The notes under the pieces are model-generated. The model saw only the letters and a list, made by a program, of their open reading frames with translations. It was not told where the DNA came from and made no database searches. From Spongorhabdus nitratireducens (GTDB lineage Bacteria > Pseudomonadota > Gammaproteobacteria > Pseudomonadales > Endozoicomonadaceae), in NCBI GenBank assembly GCA_947387575.1, contig CANDOC010000003.1, positions 310,001 through 374,000 on the forward strand: a DNA stretch of 64,000 bases, given 5' to 3'. This document shows positions 29,209 through 40,205 of the stretch, piece by piece (position 1 is the stretch's first letter; each line of letters opens with the position of its first letter). The translations under genes and the position numbers were made by a program.

Positions 29209-30150
29209 TTAGCCGTTCACCCTTATCAGGCGGCGGGGAGCCACCCGGCCATCATCATCGATCTCGCCAATGCCCAGGAAACAGCGCTGGCCATCAACTT
29301 CACCGTAGATCCGCACCTGACCGCTGGTAGGCATCTGGGGCACCTGAATCGGCTGACCATGCAGCATATAGTGAGTACTGGACTCACCCAGCTGCACCAA
29401 TGGCCAGTCGCTGACAGCACTGTCTACCGCCAGCAGAAGCTCATCCAGCGCCGCATGGCCACCGTTATCACGGATTCCTTCCAGTTGCTCCAGGGTATAT
29501 TGCTGCTGCTCGGTATAAGGACCGGCCTTGAGGCGACGAAGCTGGGCCACATGAGCACCACAGCCCAGCGCTTCACCAATATCATCCACCAAAGTACGGA
29601 TATAAGTGCCCTTACTGCAGTCCACTTCCAGAATGGCTTCGACACAGTCACCGTCAACGATGAAGTCCAGCAGGTCGAGACGATAGATATTAATCGGACG
29701 CGCGGGGCGCTCGACTTCAATACCCTGACGAGCCAACTTATACAGGGGCTCGCCCTTGTATTTCAGGGCTGAGAACATGGATGGGATCTGATCAATCGGC
29801 CCACGAAACTGTTCCAGCACCTGCTCCAGATCCTGTCGGGTAACATGCACCGGACGCTCGGAAACAATCTCGCCTTCAGCATCGCTGGTTTCAGTACGAA
29901 TGCCCAGTCGGGCTGTAGTGCGGTAAGACTTGTCAGAATCCAGCAGATACTGGGAAAACTTGGTGCCTTCACCCAAGCAAATCGGCAATACGCCAGTCGC
30001 CAGCGGATCCAGACTACCGGTATGCCCGGCCTTGGCGGCACCAAACAGGCGCTTAACCCGCTGCAGCACATCATTGGAACTGGCGCCCTGCAGCTTGTCT
30101 ACGATCAGGATGCCGTTAACATCACGGCCTCTGTTACGTCTTCTGCCCAC
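29209..30150 (-). CDS. truB: tRNA pseudouridine-55 synthase
   Basis: 313 residues. [48 protein letters not shown] contains the catalytic aspartate (SLDPLATG). [13 protein letters not shown] binds the tRNA, and the C-terminal part is a PUA-like domain. It makes the universal pseudouridine 55 in the tRNA T loop. The start is GTG with GGAG upstream, three bases after the rbfA stop, so it is coupled to rbfA. Confidence 0.97.
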   Translation of the reverse strand: MGRRRNRGRDVNGILIVDKLQGASSNDVLQRVKRLFGAAKAGHTGSLDPLATGVLPICLGEGTKFSQYLLDSDKSYRTTARLGIRTETSDAEGEIVSERPVHVTRQDLEQVLEQFRGPIDQIPSMFSALKYKGEPLYKLARQGIEVERPARPINIYRLDLLDFIVDGDCVEAILEVDCSKGTYIRTLVDDIGEALGCGAHVAQLRRLKAGPYTEQQQYTLEQLEGIRDNGGHAALDELLLAVDSAVSDWPLVQLGESSTHYMLHGQPIQVPQMPTSGQVRIYGEVDGQRCFLGIGEIDDDGRVAPRRLIRVNG

Positions 30151-30153
30151 GAC

Positions 30154-30543
30154 TTACTCCTCGTCAGCAGCCGGTTTTTTGTCACCTTCAATTTCCATCG
30201 CCCGGTCAATCAGGGAGGAAAGTTCGCGACCACGACGCAGACTGGCATCATACTGGAAGCGCAGCTGCGGTGTTGCGCGCATGCGAATGCCCTTGGCCAA
30301 CAGACTACGCAGGAAGCCGGATGCTTCATTCAGGATTTCCAGTGCCTGATCAATTTCCTTCTGGGTGTCCAGTCCCAGGAAGGTCACAAACACCTTGGCG
30401 TAAGACATGTCACGGGTTACATCAACACCGCTGACAGTCACCATCCCCAAACGGGGATCTTTCATTTCCAGCTGGATAATGCCCGCCAGTTCACGCTGGA
30501 TCTGATCAGATACACGACGGGACCTAGTAAATTCTTTTGCCAT
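30154..30543 (-). CDS. rbfA: Ribosome-binding factor A
   Basis: 129 residues. The N-terminus FTRSRRVSDQIQRELAGIIQLEMKDPRLG and the KH-like core VTVSGVDVTRDMSYAKVFVTFLG are family signatures; the C-terminus is charged. It binds free 30S subunits and assists 16S rRNA 5' end maturation, including cold adaptation. It follows infB with a 182-base gap containing a hairpin. Confidence 0.96.
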   Translation of the reverse strand: MAKEFTRSRRVSDQIQRELAGIIQLEMKDPRLGMVTVSGVDVTRDMSYAKVFVTFLGLDTQKEIDQALEILNEASGFLRSLLAKGIRMRATPQLRFQYDASLRRGRELSSLIDRAMEIEGDKKPAADEE

Positions 30544-30609
30544 AATTTTCTCTACAGCTTGCTTTCAAGCCTGCCTGCAGCCTGCCTGAAAGAGTATCCA
30601 CATACGACA

Positions 30610-30645
30610 ACACCCTCTTGCATCCATAGCGACACAAGAGGGTGT
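30610..30645 (-). promoter_or_regulatory. Stem-loop between infB and rbfA
   Basis: ACACCCTCTTG / CAAGAGGGTGT, 11 perfect base pairs with a 14-base loop. No clear T run follows on the minus strand, so it is more likely an RNA processing or stability element, or a weak attenuator, than a full terminator. Confidence 0.6.
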
Positions 30646-30725
30646 TTCGTCATGTCAGACATCTGGCTTATAACCAGAAGGAAGGCAGATTGTTATTGAA
30701 TCTGCACTTCCAGTGTCTTGCATGC

Positions 30726-33248
30726 TTACAGGCTGCGCTGAACCTCAACAGACTTGTAGACTTCGATCTTGTCGCCTACACGTACATCGTTGTAGTTCTT
30801 CACACCGATACCACATTCCATGCCGTTACGGACTTCGTTAACGTCATCCTTGTAGCGACGCAGGGATTCCAGCTCGCCTTCGTAGATAACAACGTTGTCA
30901 CGCAGTACGCGGATACGCTCGTTGCGGAATACAGTGCCTTCAACAACCATACAACCGGCAATCGCGCCAATCTTCGGTGCACGGAAGACATCACGTACTT
31001 CAGCAACACCCACGATTTCTTCGCGGAACTCGGCCTTGAGCATACCGGTCAGAGCCTGCTTCACGTCATCAATGATGTCGTAAATAACGCTGTAGTAACG
31101 CAGGTCCAGACCTTCGCTTTCAACGATACGACGGGCAGTTGCATCCGCACGCACGTTAAAGCCGACCATAACAGCCTGGGAAGCCAGCGCCAGGTTAGCG
31201 TCGGTTTCGGTGATACCACCTACGCCACCGGAGATAACCTTAACCCGGACTTCATCGTTACCCAGCTCTTCCAGAGCCGCGGTCAGTGCTTCCAGAGAAC
31301 CACGAACGTCGGCCTTGAGTACAATGTTGAGTACTCGGGCTTCTTCTTCGCCCATGCTGCTGAACAGGTTCTCCAGCTTGGCTGCCTGCTGACGGGCCAG
31401 CTTGACTTCACGGAACTTGCCCTGACGGAACAGTGCAATTTCACGGGCCTTGCGCTCGTCCTTAACGAAGATCAGTTCGTCACCAGCATCCGGAGTACCG
31501 TCCAGACCCAGAATCTCAACCGGGATACACGGACCAGCCGCCTTAACCGGACGACCATTCTCGTCCAGCATGGCACGGATACGGCCATACTGCTGACCAA
31601 CCAGTACGTTGTCGCCCTGGTTCAGCTGACCACTCTGTACCAGTACAGTTGCAACCGGACCACGGCCCTTGTCCAGGCGGGATTCGATAACAACACCACG
31701 TGCCGGACCTTCTGCAACCGCTTTCAGTTCCAGTACTTCTGCTTGCAGCAGTACGGATTCCAGCAGGTCGTCGATACCCATACCAGTGTGTGCAGATACC
31801 GGTACAAACTGGACGTCACCGCCCCAGTCTTCAGGAATAACATCACGGGCCGCCAGTTCATTCTTGACGCGATCCGGATCAGCATCTTCCTTGTCCATCT
31901 TGTTGACAGCAATAACCAGCGGTACACCGGCAGCACGAGCGTGCTGTACAGCTTCCTCGGTCTGCGGCATTACGCCGTCGTCTGCTGCAACAACCAGGAT
32001 GACGATATCGGTTGCCTTGGCACCACGTGCACGCATTGCGGTAAACGCTGCGTGTCCCGGAGTATCCAGGAAGGTAATCATGCCGCGCTCGGTTTCTACA
32101 TGGTAGGCACCGATGTGCTGGGTAATACCACCAGCTTCGCCAGCCTGTACCTTGGCCTTACGGATGTAGTCGAGCAGAGAGGTCTTACCGTGGTCAACGT
32201 GACCCATAACGGTAACAACCGGTGCACGTGCGATTTCATCGCCGGCAATCTCTTCAAAGCTTTGATCCAGGGTATCCTCGATCGCATCCGCCTTGATCAG
32301 CTTGACCTTGTGACCCATTTCCTCAACCACGATAGTGGCTGTATCCTGGTCAATCACCTGGTTGATGGTCGCCATGGAGCCCAGCTTGAACATTACCTTG
32401 ATAACGTCAGCTGCCTTGATTGCCATCTTGCTGGCCAGTTCAGCCACAGTGATGGTTTCCGGAATGGAAACTTCACGTACAATTGGCGCAGTCGGCTTGG
32501 CGAAACCGTGACTCAGGGCTTCGGAAGTCAGACCACGACGCGGTGCACCGCGACCGCGACGGTCATCACGACCACCTCGACCACGACCACGGCCACGACC
32601 ACGATCATCATCATCACGACCGCCGGCCTTCTTGCCACGACGCTTGTTGTTGCCACGGCGGTCATCACCACCACCGCTTTCCTTGCGCTTGGCCTGCTCT
32701 TCAGCCTGCTTGCGGCGGGCTTCTTCCATCGCCTTACGCTGGACTTCTTCTTCAGCCTTGCGCTTGGCAGCTTCTTTCTCTGCGATCTTGCGTGCTTCTT
32801 CAGCTTCGCGAACGCGGATAGCCTCTTCAGCTGAGCGACGCGCTTCCAGCTCGGCACGACACTTGGCATCGCCTTCAGCAATGTGAGCAGCGTCTTCAGC
32901 AATCTTCTGCTTTTCCTGCTCGGCTTCAGGGCCCAGTTCACGCTGTTTCGGGATAGAGCGCTTCTTGCGCACTTCCACGTTAACTGTCTTGCTCTTGCCG
33001 GCAGCACTGGAAACTTTCAGGGTGCTGACGGACTTGCGCTTCAGGGTGATGCGGCTCTGATCGCTCTCGGCCGGTTCGTCTACCCCATGACTGCTCTTCA
33101 GGAACGCCAGCAGCTGTCTCTTTTCACCATCGGAAATAGACTCTTTACCGCTTGTCTGGGACAAACCGGCTGCATTAATCTGCTGCAGCAAACGCTCCAC
33201 TGGGGCGCCGACCACTTTCGCGAGCTGTTCAACCGTTACTTCTGCCAT
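30726..33248 (-). CDS. infB: Translation initiation factor IF-2
   Basis: 840 residues. The N-terminus has IF2_N domains and a long charged region rich in Glu, Ala, Lys and Arg (about 110-240) that includes an Arg-Gly-Asp-rich low-complexity stretch ([17 protein letters not shown]). The GTPase has G1 [14 protein letters not shown], switch [10 protein letters not shown] and G4 [10 protein letters not shown]. Domains II, III and IV (fMet-tRNA binding) follow. It recruits initiator tRNA to the 30S subunit. It starts 27 bases after nusA, the standard nusA-infB arrangement. Confidence 0.98.
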   Translation of the reverse strand: MAEVTVEQLAKVVGAPVERLLQQINAAGLSQTSGKESISDGEKRQLLAFLKSSHGVDEPAESDQSRITLKRKSVSTLKVSSAAGKSKTVNVEVRKKRSIPKQRELGPEAEQEKQKIAEDAAHIAEGDAKCRAELEARRSAEEAIRVREAEEARKIAEKEAAKRKAEEEVQRKAMEEARRKQAEEQAKRKESGGGDDRRGNNKRRGKKAGGRDDDDRGRGRGRGRGGRDDRRGRGAPRRGLTSEALSHGFAKPTAPIVREVSIPETITVAELASKMAIKAADVIKVMFKLGSMATINQVIDQDTATIVVEEMGHKVKLIKADAIEDTLDQSFEEIAGDEIARAPVVTVMGHVDHGKTSLLDYIRKAKVQAGEAGGITQHIGAYHVETERGMITFLDTPGHAAFTAMRARGAKATDIVILVVAADDGVMPQTEEAVQHARAAGVPLVIAVNKMDKEDADPDRVKNELAARDVIPEDWGGDVQFVPVSAHTGMGIDDLLESVLLQAEVLELKAVAEGPARGVVIESRLDKGRGPVATVLVQSGQLNQGDNVLVGQQYGRIRAMLDENGRPVKAAGPCIPVEILGLDGTPDAGDELIFVKDERKAREIALFRQGKFREVKLARQQAAKLENLFSSMGEEEARVLNIVLKADVRGSLEALTAALEELGNDEVRVKVISGGVGGITETDANLALASQAVMVGFNVRADATARRIVESEGLDLRYYSVIYDIIDDVKQALTGMLKAEFREEIVGVAEVRDVFRAPKIGAIAGCMVVEGTVFRNERIRVLRDNVVIYEGELESLRRYKDDVNEVRNGMECGIGVKNYNDVRVGDKIEVYKSVEVQRSL

Positions 33249-33275
33249 TCACACTCTCCTCTAAAGTGGTCCCGA

Positions 33276-34787
33276 TTACTGCTGGCTTTCTTCAAACCAG
33301 GGGGCACGTGCGGTCATAATCAATGCACCTGCACGCTCGGCATCCATACCTTCAATTTCCAGCAGCTCATCGATAGACTGCTCGGCCAGATCTTCCATGG
33401 TGATGACACCGCGACCTGCAAGAACCCAGGCCAACTCTTCGTCCATGCCATCCATTTCCAGCAGGTCGTCTGCCGGCTTTTCGCCTTCACGACGCTCTTC
33501 AGCCGCAATTGCCTGAGTCAGCAACTGGTCTTTGGCACGCGTGCGCAGCTCACCAACGGTGTCTTCGTCCAGACCGTCGATCGCAGCCATTTCCTCCAGC
33601 GGAACGTAGGCTACTTCTTCCAGCGAAGTGAAGCCTTCTTCTACCAGCAATGCTGCCAGATCGCCGTCAACACCCAAGTGTTCGATGAACAGGTTGGCCA
33701 TCTTGCCCGCTTCCTGGGCATGCTTTTCGCGCGCCTGCTCTTCGGTCATGACGTTCAGGGTCCAGCCGGTCAGTTCACTGGCCAGACGCACATTTTGTCC
33801 ACTACGACCGATAGCTTGCGCCAGGTTATCCTCGGAAACAGCGATATCCATGCTGTTGGAATCTTCATCCACAACAATGGAAGCCACTTCAGCAGGCTGC
33901 ATGGCATTGATAACGAACTGAACCGGATTGTCATCCCACAGTACGATATCGATACGCTCACCGCCGAGTTCGCCGGATACAGCCTGAACTCGTGCACCAC
34001 GCATACCAACACAAGCACCAACCGGGTCGATACGACCGTCATTGGTCTTGACCGCAATCTTGGCACGCAGGCCCGGATCACGTGCAGCACCGCGGATTTC
34101 AATCACTTCTTCAGCGATTTCCGGCACTTCGATTTTAAACAGCTCGACCAGCATGTCGGGCGTACTACGGCTCAGCATCAGCTGGGGACCACGATTTTCC
34201 TCGCTGACACCCTGCAGCAGCGCACGACAATGACTACCTACACGCAGCACTTCACGCGGGATCATCTGATCACGACGCAGTACTGCTTCGGCATTGTTGG
34301 TCATACCGTCAACAGCACCGAGATCCACAAAAATTGCGTCACGTGTTGTCTTCTTGACGGTACCGGTTACCAGCTTGCCTTCCTTGTGACGGAAAGAGTC
34401 GACCATCTGGCGACGTTCCGCTTCACGGACCTTCTGCACGATAACCTGTTTGGCGGTCTGGGCTGCAATCCGGCCAAAGGCAACGGATTCAATCGACTCT
34501 TCCCAGATATCACCAATCTCCAGTGCTTCGTCTTTTTCCTTACCCTCGTCCAGGGTCAGGTGAGCACCGGGAATTTCAAAATCTTCATCAGCAACCACAG
34601 TCCAGCGACGGAAGGAGTCGTAGTCACCGGATTCACGATCAATGCTGACCCGAATGTCAACTTCATACTCGAAGCGCTTCTTGGTGGCTGTAGCCAGAGC
34701 ACTTTCGATAGCCTCAAAAATGACTTCGGGGGCCACGCCCTTCTCATTGGAGACGGTGTCAACGACCAGTAATATGTCTTTGCTCAT
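33276..34787 (-). CDS. nusA: Transcription termination/antitermination factor NusA
   Basis: 503 residues. The N-terminal RNA polymerase-binding domain ([34 protein letters not shown]) is followed by an S1 domain ([20 protein letters not shown]), two KH domains ([29 protein letters not shown] and [20 protein letters not shown]), and two C-terminal acidic repeats with helix-hairpin-helix character ([15 protein letters not shown] and [12 protein letters not shown]). It affects pausing, termination and antitermination. It follows rimP by 75 bases. Confidence 0.98.
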   Translation of the reverse strand: MSKDILLVVDTVSNEKGVAPEVIFEAIESALATATKKRFEYEVDIRVSIDRESGDYDSFRRWTVVADEDFEIPGAHLTLDEGKEKDEALEIGDIWEESIESVAFGRIAAQTAKQVIVQKVREAERRQMVDSFRHKEGKLVTGTVKKTTRDAIFVDLGAVDGMTNNAEAVLRRDQMIPREVLRVGSHCRALLQGVSEENRGPQLMLSRSTPDMLVELFKIEVPEIAEEVIEIRGAARDPGLRAKIAVKTNDGRIDPVGACVGMRGARVQAVSGELGGERIDIVLWDDNPVQFVINAMQPAEVASIVVDEDSNSMDIAVSEDNLAQAIGRSGQNVRLASELTGWTLNVMTEEQAREKHAQEAGKMANLFIEHLGVDGDLAALLVEEGFTSLEEVAYVPLEEMAAIDGLDEDTVGELRTRAKDQLLTQAIAAEERREGEKPADDLLEMDGMDEELAWVLAGRGVITMEDLAEQSIDELLEIEGMDAERAGALIMTARAPWFEESQQ

Positions 34788-34862
34788 TCTCTGCCTCGCG
34801 TCATTCGTATTCCTGTCACAACCCGTTACTTCAGGTCTGTTTCTGGCGGAACTCCGTCAGAC

Positions 34863-35318
34863 TCAGAAGGACGGAACCAGATTAGCTTTTTCTATGCTAT
34901 CGAAAGGAAACAGGTATTCATGCCCGTCACATTCCAGCACGATGTCCTGGTCCTCGATACCCTTTAACAGTCCCTTGTATTTACGCCGTCCTTCGAACGC
35001 TACCCGCAGCTTCAGGCTTACGACACCGCCTTGGTATTGTTCATAGTGAGACAGCTCAAACAATGGACGATCCAGCCCCGGAGAAGACACTTCAAGGTTA
35101 TATTCACCGGCAATCGGATCTTCTACATCCAGCAGGGCACTGACCTGACGGCTGACTGCTTCACAGTCCTCCAACTGAATTCCGGCCTCTTTATCAATAA
35201 AGATCCGGAACACACTGTCACGCCCGCGTGAGAGGTACTCCACCCCCCACAGCTGAAAACTCAGGCCCTCTACAACAGGCCGTACTAATTCGGTTAACTG
35301 TTCGGCTCTTGTCGCCAC
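34863..35318 (-). CDS. rimP: Ribosome maturation factor RimP
   Basis: About 151 residues from GTG 35318; a TTG nine codons upstream is also in frame. ELVRPVVEGLSFQLWGVEYLSRGRDSVFRIFIDKEAGI, EDCEAVSRQVSALLDVEDPIAGEYNLEVSSPGLDRPLF and ECDGHEYLFPFDSIEKANLVPSF are the family blocks. It is needed for 30S assembly and is the usual first gene of rimP-nusA-infB, here downstream of tRNA-fMet as in E. coli (metY). Confidence 0.95.
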   Translation of the reverse strand: MATRAEQLTELVRPVVEGLSFQLWGVEYLSRGRDSVFRIFIDKEAGIQLEDCEAVSRQVSALLDVEDPIAGEYNLEVSSPGLDRPLFELSHYEQYQGGVVSLKLRVAFEGRRKYKGLLKGIEDQDIVLECDGHEYLFPFDSIEKANLVPSF

Positions 35319-35515
35319 CTGACTGATACTCCGTAATAAATGCAAAACTCTTCAAAGGCATGATGGCCTTCAAAGCACTATCTGCCCGGAATCTGTCGGC
35401 CAGCAACCTGACGACACCTATATGTCGAATACTACTTGCCGAACATAAATCACACCGGTGTCGGAAACATCCAGATATCCTTAACACCAGCTGCCGGGAC
35501 TAACCCGGCGAAAAC

Positions 35516-35541
35516 AAAAAAAGGGCTCAAAGCCCATTTTT
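35516..35541 (-). terminator. Hairpin with T run upstream of rimP
   Basis: On the minus strand GGGCT, loop TTG, AGCCC followed by seven T. It lies between the tRNA-fMet gene and rimP, about 200 bases before rimP, and could end tRNA read-through or act as an attenuator. The 620-base gap 35346-35967 otherwise shows nothing recognisable. Confidence 0.65.
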
Positions 35542-35930
35542 CTTCCAGTCACATCCGTGACTGAAGCAGCGAACACCCGCCAATCTGCAGCTACAGATCG
35601 GGCCAGCTTCGGACTCAACGGCAACACATCCGTTATCCACCGTAAAAAGCTGACAGGTTACGCCTGGCAAGCGATGCAGGTATGCGTCACATCATGAATA
35701 CACCTGCATCTTCAAGCCACTTCCCAACCCTGTCACAGTTCTTTGGCTCTGTGGCAGTTGTTACGAAACATGCTGTTTTCCTCAAAGGATACAACGTTCA
35801 GATCCACTCCAATGCACGACACTTTGATTATTCCAAAGCATCATCCCCATAGCCGGATCCGAATACATTCTCATATTTTTCAGGACACCTGCTTAACAGA
35901 TCCCCCTGAAAAGTTTTTTGAACACATAAC

Positions 35931-35957
35931 AAAAAGCCCCTCACATGGGGGGCTTTT
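35931..35957 (-). terminator. Terminator after tRNA-fMet
   Basis: On the minus strand AAAAGCCCC...GGGGCTTTTT, starting 11 bases after the tRNA CCA end. Confidence 0.85.
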
Positions 35958-35967
35958 CAAAAAATTT

Positions 35968-36044
<77 letters not shown>

Positions 36045-36170
36045 TCAAAATCTTACATATGTATCTCTGTAAACTTGACCCCAGCAGGATATCTCGTCAT
36101 TAAAGATAACACATGCTGAAATACTTGAAACTTGTTTCACCTGAACGCTTGAAAAGCACAAGGTTCAGAT

Positions 36171-36257
36171 TGGTGCCGAAGGCGGGACTTGAACCCGCAC
36201 GATCATACGATCACCACCCCCTCAAGATGGCGTGTCTACCAATTCCACCACTTCGGC
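36171..36257 (-). tRNA. leuU: tRNA-Leu (GAG)
   Basis: 87 bases with encoded CCA and a long class II variable arm. Anticodon loop CTTGAGG gives anticodon GAG, reading CUC and CUU. Acceptor GCCGAAG pairs with the 3' strand CTTCGGC. It lies between secG and tRNA-fMet, as leuU does in E. coli. Confidence 0.96.
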
Positions 36258-36437
36258 CTGAGCACTCCCGAACTATAAGCTTCAGGACTGGAGAGCGCAT
36301 ACTTTATACATCAGATAGTAATAACTTGTCACCATCTTCACTACAAAGTTGCTCTATCGCACAACCCTGAATTACTCCAAGTCCGGGAGTAATCGAAAGC
36401 TCAGCTTACTGCTCGCCATCAACCTGTTGCTTACGAC

Positions 36438-36878
36438 TTATTCGCCGGAAGTGTTGGACGCAGCACCTGAATCGCCTTCATAATCGGTGGAGGAGTCTAA
36501 CACAGGAACATCACCCGCGGTAGTGCTTTCTCCACTTTCAACGGCATTACCCAGAACCGGTGCATCAGAATCAACCGGAGCAACAGCCGGGGCTTCTGAT
36601 TGCTGCTCAACTACAGCCGGAACACCCAGATCAGCACTGCCCTCAGCCTGATACTTGGCAAAGAATGCCAGACCAAAGCTGGTGACAAAAAACACGATAG
36701 CCAGCACCGAAGTCAGACGTGCCAGAAAGCTGGTTGAACCAGAGCTACCAAATACTGTCTGAGAAGCTCCACCACCAAAGGAAGCACCAGTATCAGCGCC
36801 TTTCCCCTGCTGTATCAGCACCAGACCAATTACTGCCAGTGCTACGAGCACATGAACAATCAGAACAACCGTTTCCAT
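36438..36878 (-). CDS. secG: Protein-export membrane protein SecG
   Basis: 146 residues. METVVLIVHVLVALAVIGLVLIQQGKGADTGASFGGG and the second helix FLARLTSVLAIVFFVTSFGLAFFAKY are the two SecG membrane segments. An acidic tail of about 60 residues, rich in Ala, Val and Ser, follows. SecG assists SecYE-SecA translocation. It starts four bases after the tpiA stop codon, matching the conserved tpiA-secG-leuU order. Confidence 0.94.
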   Translation of the reverse strand: METVVLIVHVLVALAVIGLVLIQQGKGADTGASFGGGASQTVFGSSGSTSFLARLTSVLAIVFFVTSFGLAFFAKYQAEGSADLGVPAVVEQQSEAPAVAPVDSDAPVLGNAVESGESTTAGDVPVLDSSTDYEGDSGAASNTSGE

Positions 36879-36881
36879 TAC

Positions 36882-37625
36882 CTACCCTGCAGCACGACTA
36901 ATTTTAAGAAATTCTTCTGCCTTTAATGAGGCGCCACCAACCAGACCGCCATCGATATCTTCCTTGGCGAACAGTTCAGCAGCTGTACCCGCGTTAACAC
37001 TACCACCATACAAAATTCGTGTCTTCGCCGCCAGATCAGCAGAATAACCGACAAGCATATCACGAATTGCGGCGTGAACCTCCTGTGCCTGCTCAGGAGT
37101 GGCTGTCAGACCGGTACCGATAGCCCATACCGGCTCATAAGCGATAACAATCTCACCTGCAGAATCAAACTGATCCAGCACAGCCTTGACCTGGGCACCC
37201 ACACGCTCAATGGTAGTACCAGCTTCACGCTCTTCCAGAGTTTCACCGACACACAGCACCGGCACAATACCCTGTTCGACCAACCGCTGCACCTTGGTAG
37301 CGACAACTTCATCAGTTTCACCAAACAGGGTACGGCGCTCGGAGTGACCTACCAGTACATACTTGCAGCCCAGATCTTTTGCCATCACAGCAGAAGCTTC
37401 ACCGGTGAAGGCACCTTTCTCCTGTTCAGCACAGTTCTGCAAACCCCAGGCTATGCCCGAGTCAGCAAGCATTTCTGCAACATTCGCGACATAAACAGAC
37501 GGCGGGAAAACGGCCATTTCAGCCTGCTGTCCCCGGTCACCGGAGGTCAGTCCGTCTACAAGTGCTGCATTTTGTTCGCAGGAACCGTTCATTTTCCAGT
37601 TCCCGGCTACCAGTGGTCGCCGCAT
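36882..37625 (-). CDS. tpiA: Triosephosphate isomerase
   Basis: 247 residues. [13 protein letters not shown] has the catalytic Asn-Lys, [14 protein letters not shown] the catalytic His, [13 protein letters not shown] the catalytic Glu and the phosphate loop, and [11 protein letters not shown] the C-terminal phosphate site. It interconverts dihydroxyacetone phosphate and glyceraldehyde 3-phosphate. It lies between glmM and secG. Confidence 0.97.
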   Translation of the reverse strand: MRRPLVAGNWKMNGSCEQNAALVDGLTSGDRGQQAEMAVFPPSVYVANVAEMLADSGIAWGLQNCAEQEKGAFTGEASAVMAKDLGCKYVLVGHSERRTLFGETDEVVATKVQRLVEQGIVPVLCVGETLEEREAGTTIERVGAQVKAVLDQFDSAGEIVIAYEPVWAIGTGLTATPEQAQEVHAAIRDMLVGYSADLAAKTRILYGGSVNAGTAAELFAKEDIDGGLVGGASLKAEEFLKISRAAG

Positions 37626-37744
37626 GGCACACCTCAGTTCTCTAGAGCAAAATGCTTTCTGCCGTCGTGGATAAAGCAGAAAACATTTTTGCTTATGACT
37701 AAATTCGGAAGGGCAGCAATATTAGCGTACCCCTTTCAACCTTT

Positions 37745-39076
37745 TCAACTGGCAGCACTGGCTACAACATCTGCCAGCTCACGCGTCAGGGTATTAACCT
37801 GATCTGCGTCACGTCCTTCAATCATTACCCGGACCACAGGCTCGGTACCGGAAGAGCGCAGCAAGACGCGACCGGCGTCGCCCAGCTTGCGTTCAGTTTC
37901 ACTGACTGCCTGCAGAACAACTTCAGTATTTACAACAGACTTTGGCGCCTGCACATTAATCATGACCTGGGGGCACATGGTCATACCCTGCACCAGTTCA
38001 CGCAGGCTCTTGCCACTCTCGACAATAGCCTTCAGCACCTGCAGTGCCGCCACAATACCATCACCTGTTGAAGCCACATCACGACAAATCAAATGCCCTG
38101 AAGACTCACCACCAAGATACCAGTCATGCTTCAGCAGCAGCTCGTTAACATAACGGTCTCCAACCTTGGCTCGCACAAAGGGAATATCCCGCTCCTGCAA
38201 TGCCTGTTCCAGCCCCAGGTTCGACATCAGGGTGCCGACAACACCACCCTTGAGTTCACCTGCACGCTGGCGTGCATCGGCCATAACAAACAGCAACTGG
38301 TCACCGTCAACAATCTCACCCTGGCCATCAACCATCAGTACCCGGTCAGCATCACCATCAAACGCAATACCCAGATCGGCCTTCTCATCCTGTACCAGTT
38401 GCTGCAGTCGCTCCATATGAGTGGAACCAACATTTCGGTTGATATTCAAACCATCCGGCTTGTTACCCATCACGACAACGTCGGCACCCAGCTCTTCAAA
38501 TACTGCCGGGCCAACATGATAGGCTGCACCATGAGCCGCATCGACAGCGATTTTCATGCCCTGCAGATTCAGTCGGGTTTTGGCACTGGCTTTACAGAAC
38601 TCGATATAACGCCCCGGAGCATCGACCAGACGACTGGCTTTACCCAGCGCATCAGGTGCTACAACTTCAAAATCTGCGTCCAGCATAGCTTCAATCGCTT
38701 CTTCCACCTCATCTGGCAGCTTGGTACCCGCTGAAGAGAAGAACTTGATGCCATTATCATAGTAGGGGTTATGGGAAGCGCTGATCACAATACCCGCATC
38801 AGCATTAAAAGTTCGGGTCAGGTAGGCAATGGCCGGTGTTGGCATCGGACCCAGCAGGCAAACATCAACACCTGCAGCGGAAAGCCCAGCTTCAAGTGCA
38901 GACTCAAACATATAGCCGGAAATCCGGGTATCCTTGCCGATCAGCACCTTACCGCCGCCATCGCCGGCCAGCACACGACCGCAAGCCCAGCCCAGTTTCT
39001 GTACAAATTCAGGCGTCACAGGGAACTGGCCAACCTTGCCACGAATGCCGTCCGTCCCGAAATACTTTCTTCCCAT
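37745..39076 (-). CDS. glmM: Phosphoglucosamine mutase
   Basis: 443 residues from ATG 39076 ([13 protein letters not shown]); a GTG two codons earlier is also in frame. The phospho-serine loop is [17 protein letters not shown], the metal loop DGDADR, the sugar-binding loop GGESSGH and the phosphate loop [12 protein letters not shown]. It converts glucosamine 6-phosphate to glucosamine 1-phosphate for UDP-GlcNAc, and so for peptidoglycan and lipopolysaccharide. It lies 37 bases after folP, in the conserved ftsH-folP-glmM order. Confidence 0.97.
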   Translation of the reverse strand: MGRKYFGTDGIRGKVGQFPVTPEFVQKLGWACGRVLAGDGGGKVLIGKDTRISGYMFESALEAGLSAAGVDVCLLGPMPTPAIAYLTRTFNADAGIVISASHNPYYDNGIKFFSSAGTKLPDEVEEAIEAMLDADFEVVAPDALGKASRLVDAPGRYIEFCKASAKTRLNLQGMKIAVDAAHGAAYHVGPAVFEELGADVVVMGNKPDGLNINRNVGSTHMERLQQLVQDEKADLGIAFDGDADRVLMVDGQGEIVDGDQLLFVMADARQRAGELKGGVVGTLMSNLGLEQALQERDIPFVRAKVGDRYVNELLLKHDWYLGGESSGHLICRDVASTGDGIVAALQVLKAIVESGKSLRELVQGMTMCPQVMINVQAPKSVVNTEVVLQAVSETERKLGDAGRVLLRSSGTEPVVRVMIEGRDADQVNTLTRELADVVASAAS

Positions 39077-39113
39077 GACCACTTATCTCTTGATTTTCAC
39101 TTCAAAATAAAAA

Positions 39114-39947
39114 TTATTCGGCCTGCATCACAGCCGCCAGCATATCGACCACATCACGGGTCTCCGGTACATCATGAACCCGGATAATATGCGCGCCTTT
39201 CATCGCAGCCATCGCAGCCAACCCCAGGCTGGCATACAGTCGTTCATCAACCGGGCGATCCAGCACTTTGCCAATCATGCTCTTGCGGGAGACACCAACC
39301 AGCAGTGGTTGCTCCAGCTCCAAAAACTTCTCCATGTGCTTCATCATGGAAAGGTTGTGATCCAGCGTCTTACCAAATCCGAACCCGGGATCCAGAATAA
39401 TATTTTCCCGTTTGATACCCGCAGCCTCGCAGGCACTGATTCTGTCCTGCAGATACTGACACACCTCATCCACAACATTTGTGCGATAGGTCGGGTTATC
39501 CTGCATATCCTCAGGCTCACCCTGCATATGCATCACACAAACTGGTAATCCCGAAGCTGCTACAGCTTCCAGCGCACCCTCACGCCGCAGCCCCCGAACA
39601 TCATTCAGGATGCCGGCACCTGCAGCAGCGGCCTGAGTCATGACTTCCGGAGTACTGGTATCCACAGAAATCACCACATCGAACCGGCTGGAAATACCTT
39701 CTACTACCGGAATAACTCGATCCAGTTCATCCTGTACGCTGATACGAACCGAACCCGGACGGGTGGACTCACCACCGACATCAACAATATCAACACCGGC
39801 TGCCACCATAGCAGCCGTATGGCGCAAAGCACTGTCCAGCGTGTTGAAACGACCACCATCAGAGAACGAATCCGGAGTGACATTCAGAATACCCATCACT
39901 GCCGGACGACTCAGGTCTAGCTCCCGACTTGCACATTTCAACCGCAT
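39114..39947 (-). CDS. folP: Dihydropteroate synthase
   Basis: 277 residues from ATG 39947, which has GGGGAG eight bases upstream; a GTG three codons earlier is less likely. VMGILNVTPDSFSDGG and DIVDVGGESTRPGS are the pterin and phosphate binding signatures, GAGILNDVRG follows, and DPGFGFGKTLDHN and GVSRKSMIG complete the TIM barrel. It joins p-aminobenzoate to dihydropterin pyrophosphate and is the sulfonamide target. It sits after ftsH, separated by 258 bases that include a 46-base palindrome. Confidence 0.96.
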   Translation of the reverse strand: MRLKCASRELDLSRPAVMGILNVTPDSFSDGGRFNTLDSALRHTAAMVAAGVDIVDVGGESTRPGSVRISVQDELDRVIPVVEGISSRFDVVISVDTSTPEVMTQAAAAGAGILNDVRGLRREGALEAVAASGLPVCVMHMQGEPEDMQDNPTYRTNVVDEVCQYLQDRISACEAAGIKRENIILDPGFGFGKTLDHNLSMMKHMEKFLELEQPLLVGVSRKSMIGKVLDRPVDERLYASLGLAAMAAMKGAHIIRVHDVPETRDVVDMLAAVMQAE

Positions 39948-40063
39948 CAACAGCACTCCCCAGACAAACTCAAGCTATTATCGTGACCGCTACCTGATAG
40001 CTGACACCTGAGAGATCTCTGCCTGAGAGCCTCTGAGACAACAGCAACTTCTAAACAGGAAAG

Positions 40064-40109
40064 CATATAAAACAAATGCGGCTAATTAGCCGCATTTGTT
40101 TTATATGCC
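40064..40109. repeat. 46-base perfect palindrome between ftsH and folP
   Basis: The first 23 bases (40064-40086) are the exact complement of 40087-40109, centred on TAATTA. Core stem AAACAAATGCGGC / GCCGCATTTGTTT. It probably ends the ftsH transcript on the minus strand, since it has T-rich flanks in both directions, but it is unusually long and perfect for a simple terminator. Confidence 0.85.
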
Positions 40110-40205
40110 ATCACATTTATCTGAGACAACAAAAGTCACCGACATTTCCCGACATCTGAATATATACCACAAACCCAAATGCCGGGATGAATGTCAGATC
40201 AGCAA

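Noticed and set aside
32560-32640. Short tandem GACCACGACCACGG-like repeats as a CRISPR or microsatellite locus
   Set aside because: They encode the Arg-Gly-Asp-rich N-terminal part of IF-2 in frame; unit length and spacing are unlike CRISPR.
30642-32834. 730-codon open frame opposite infB
   Set aside because: Same effect of codon bias in a highly expressed gene; composition is low-complexity (runs of Thr, His, Asp) and no domain is seen.
32883-34772. 629-codon open frame opposite nusA
   Set aside because: Shadow of nusA; no ribosome site or domain.
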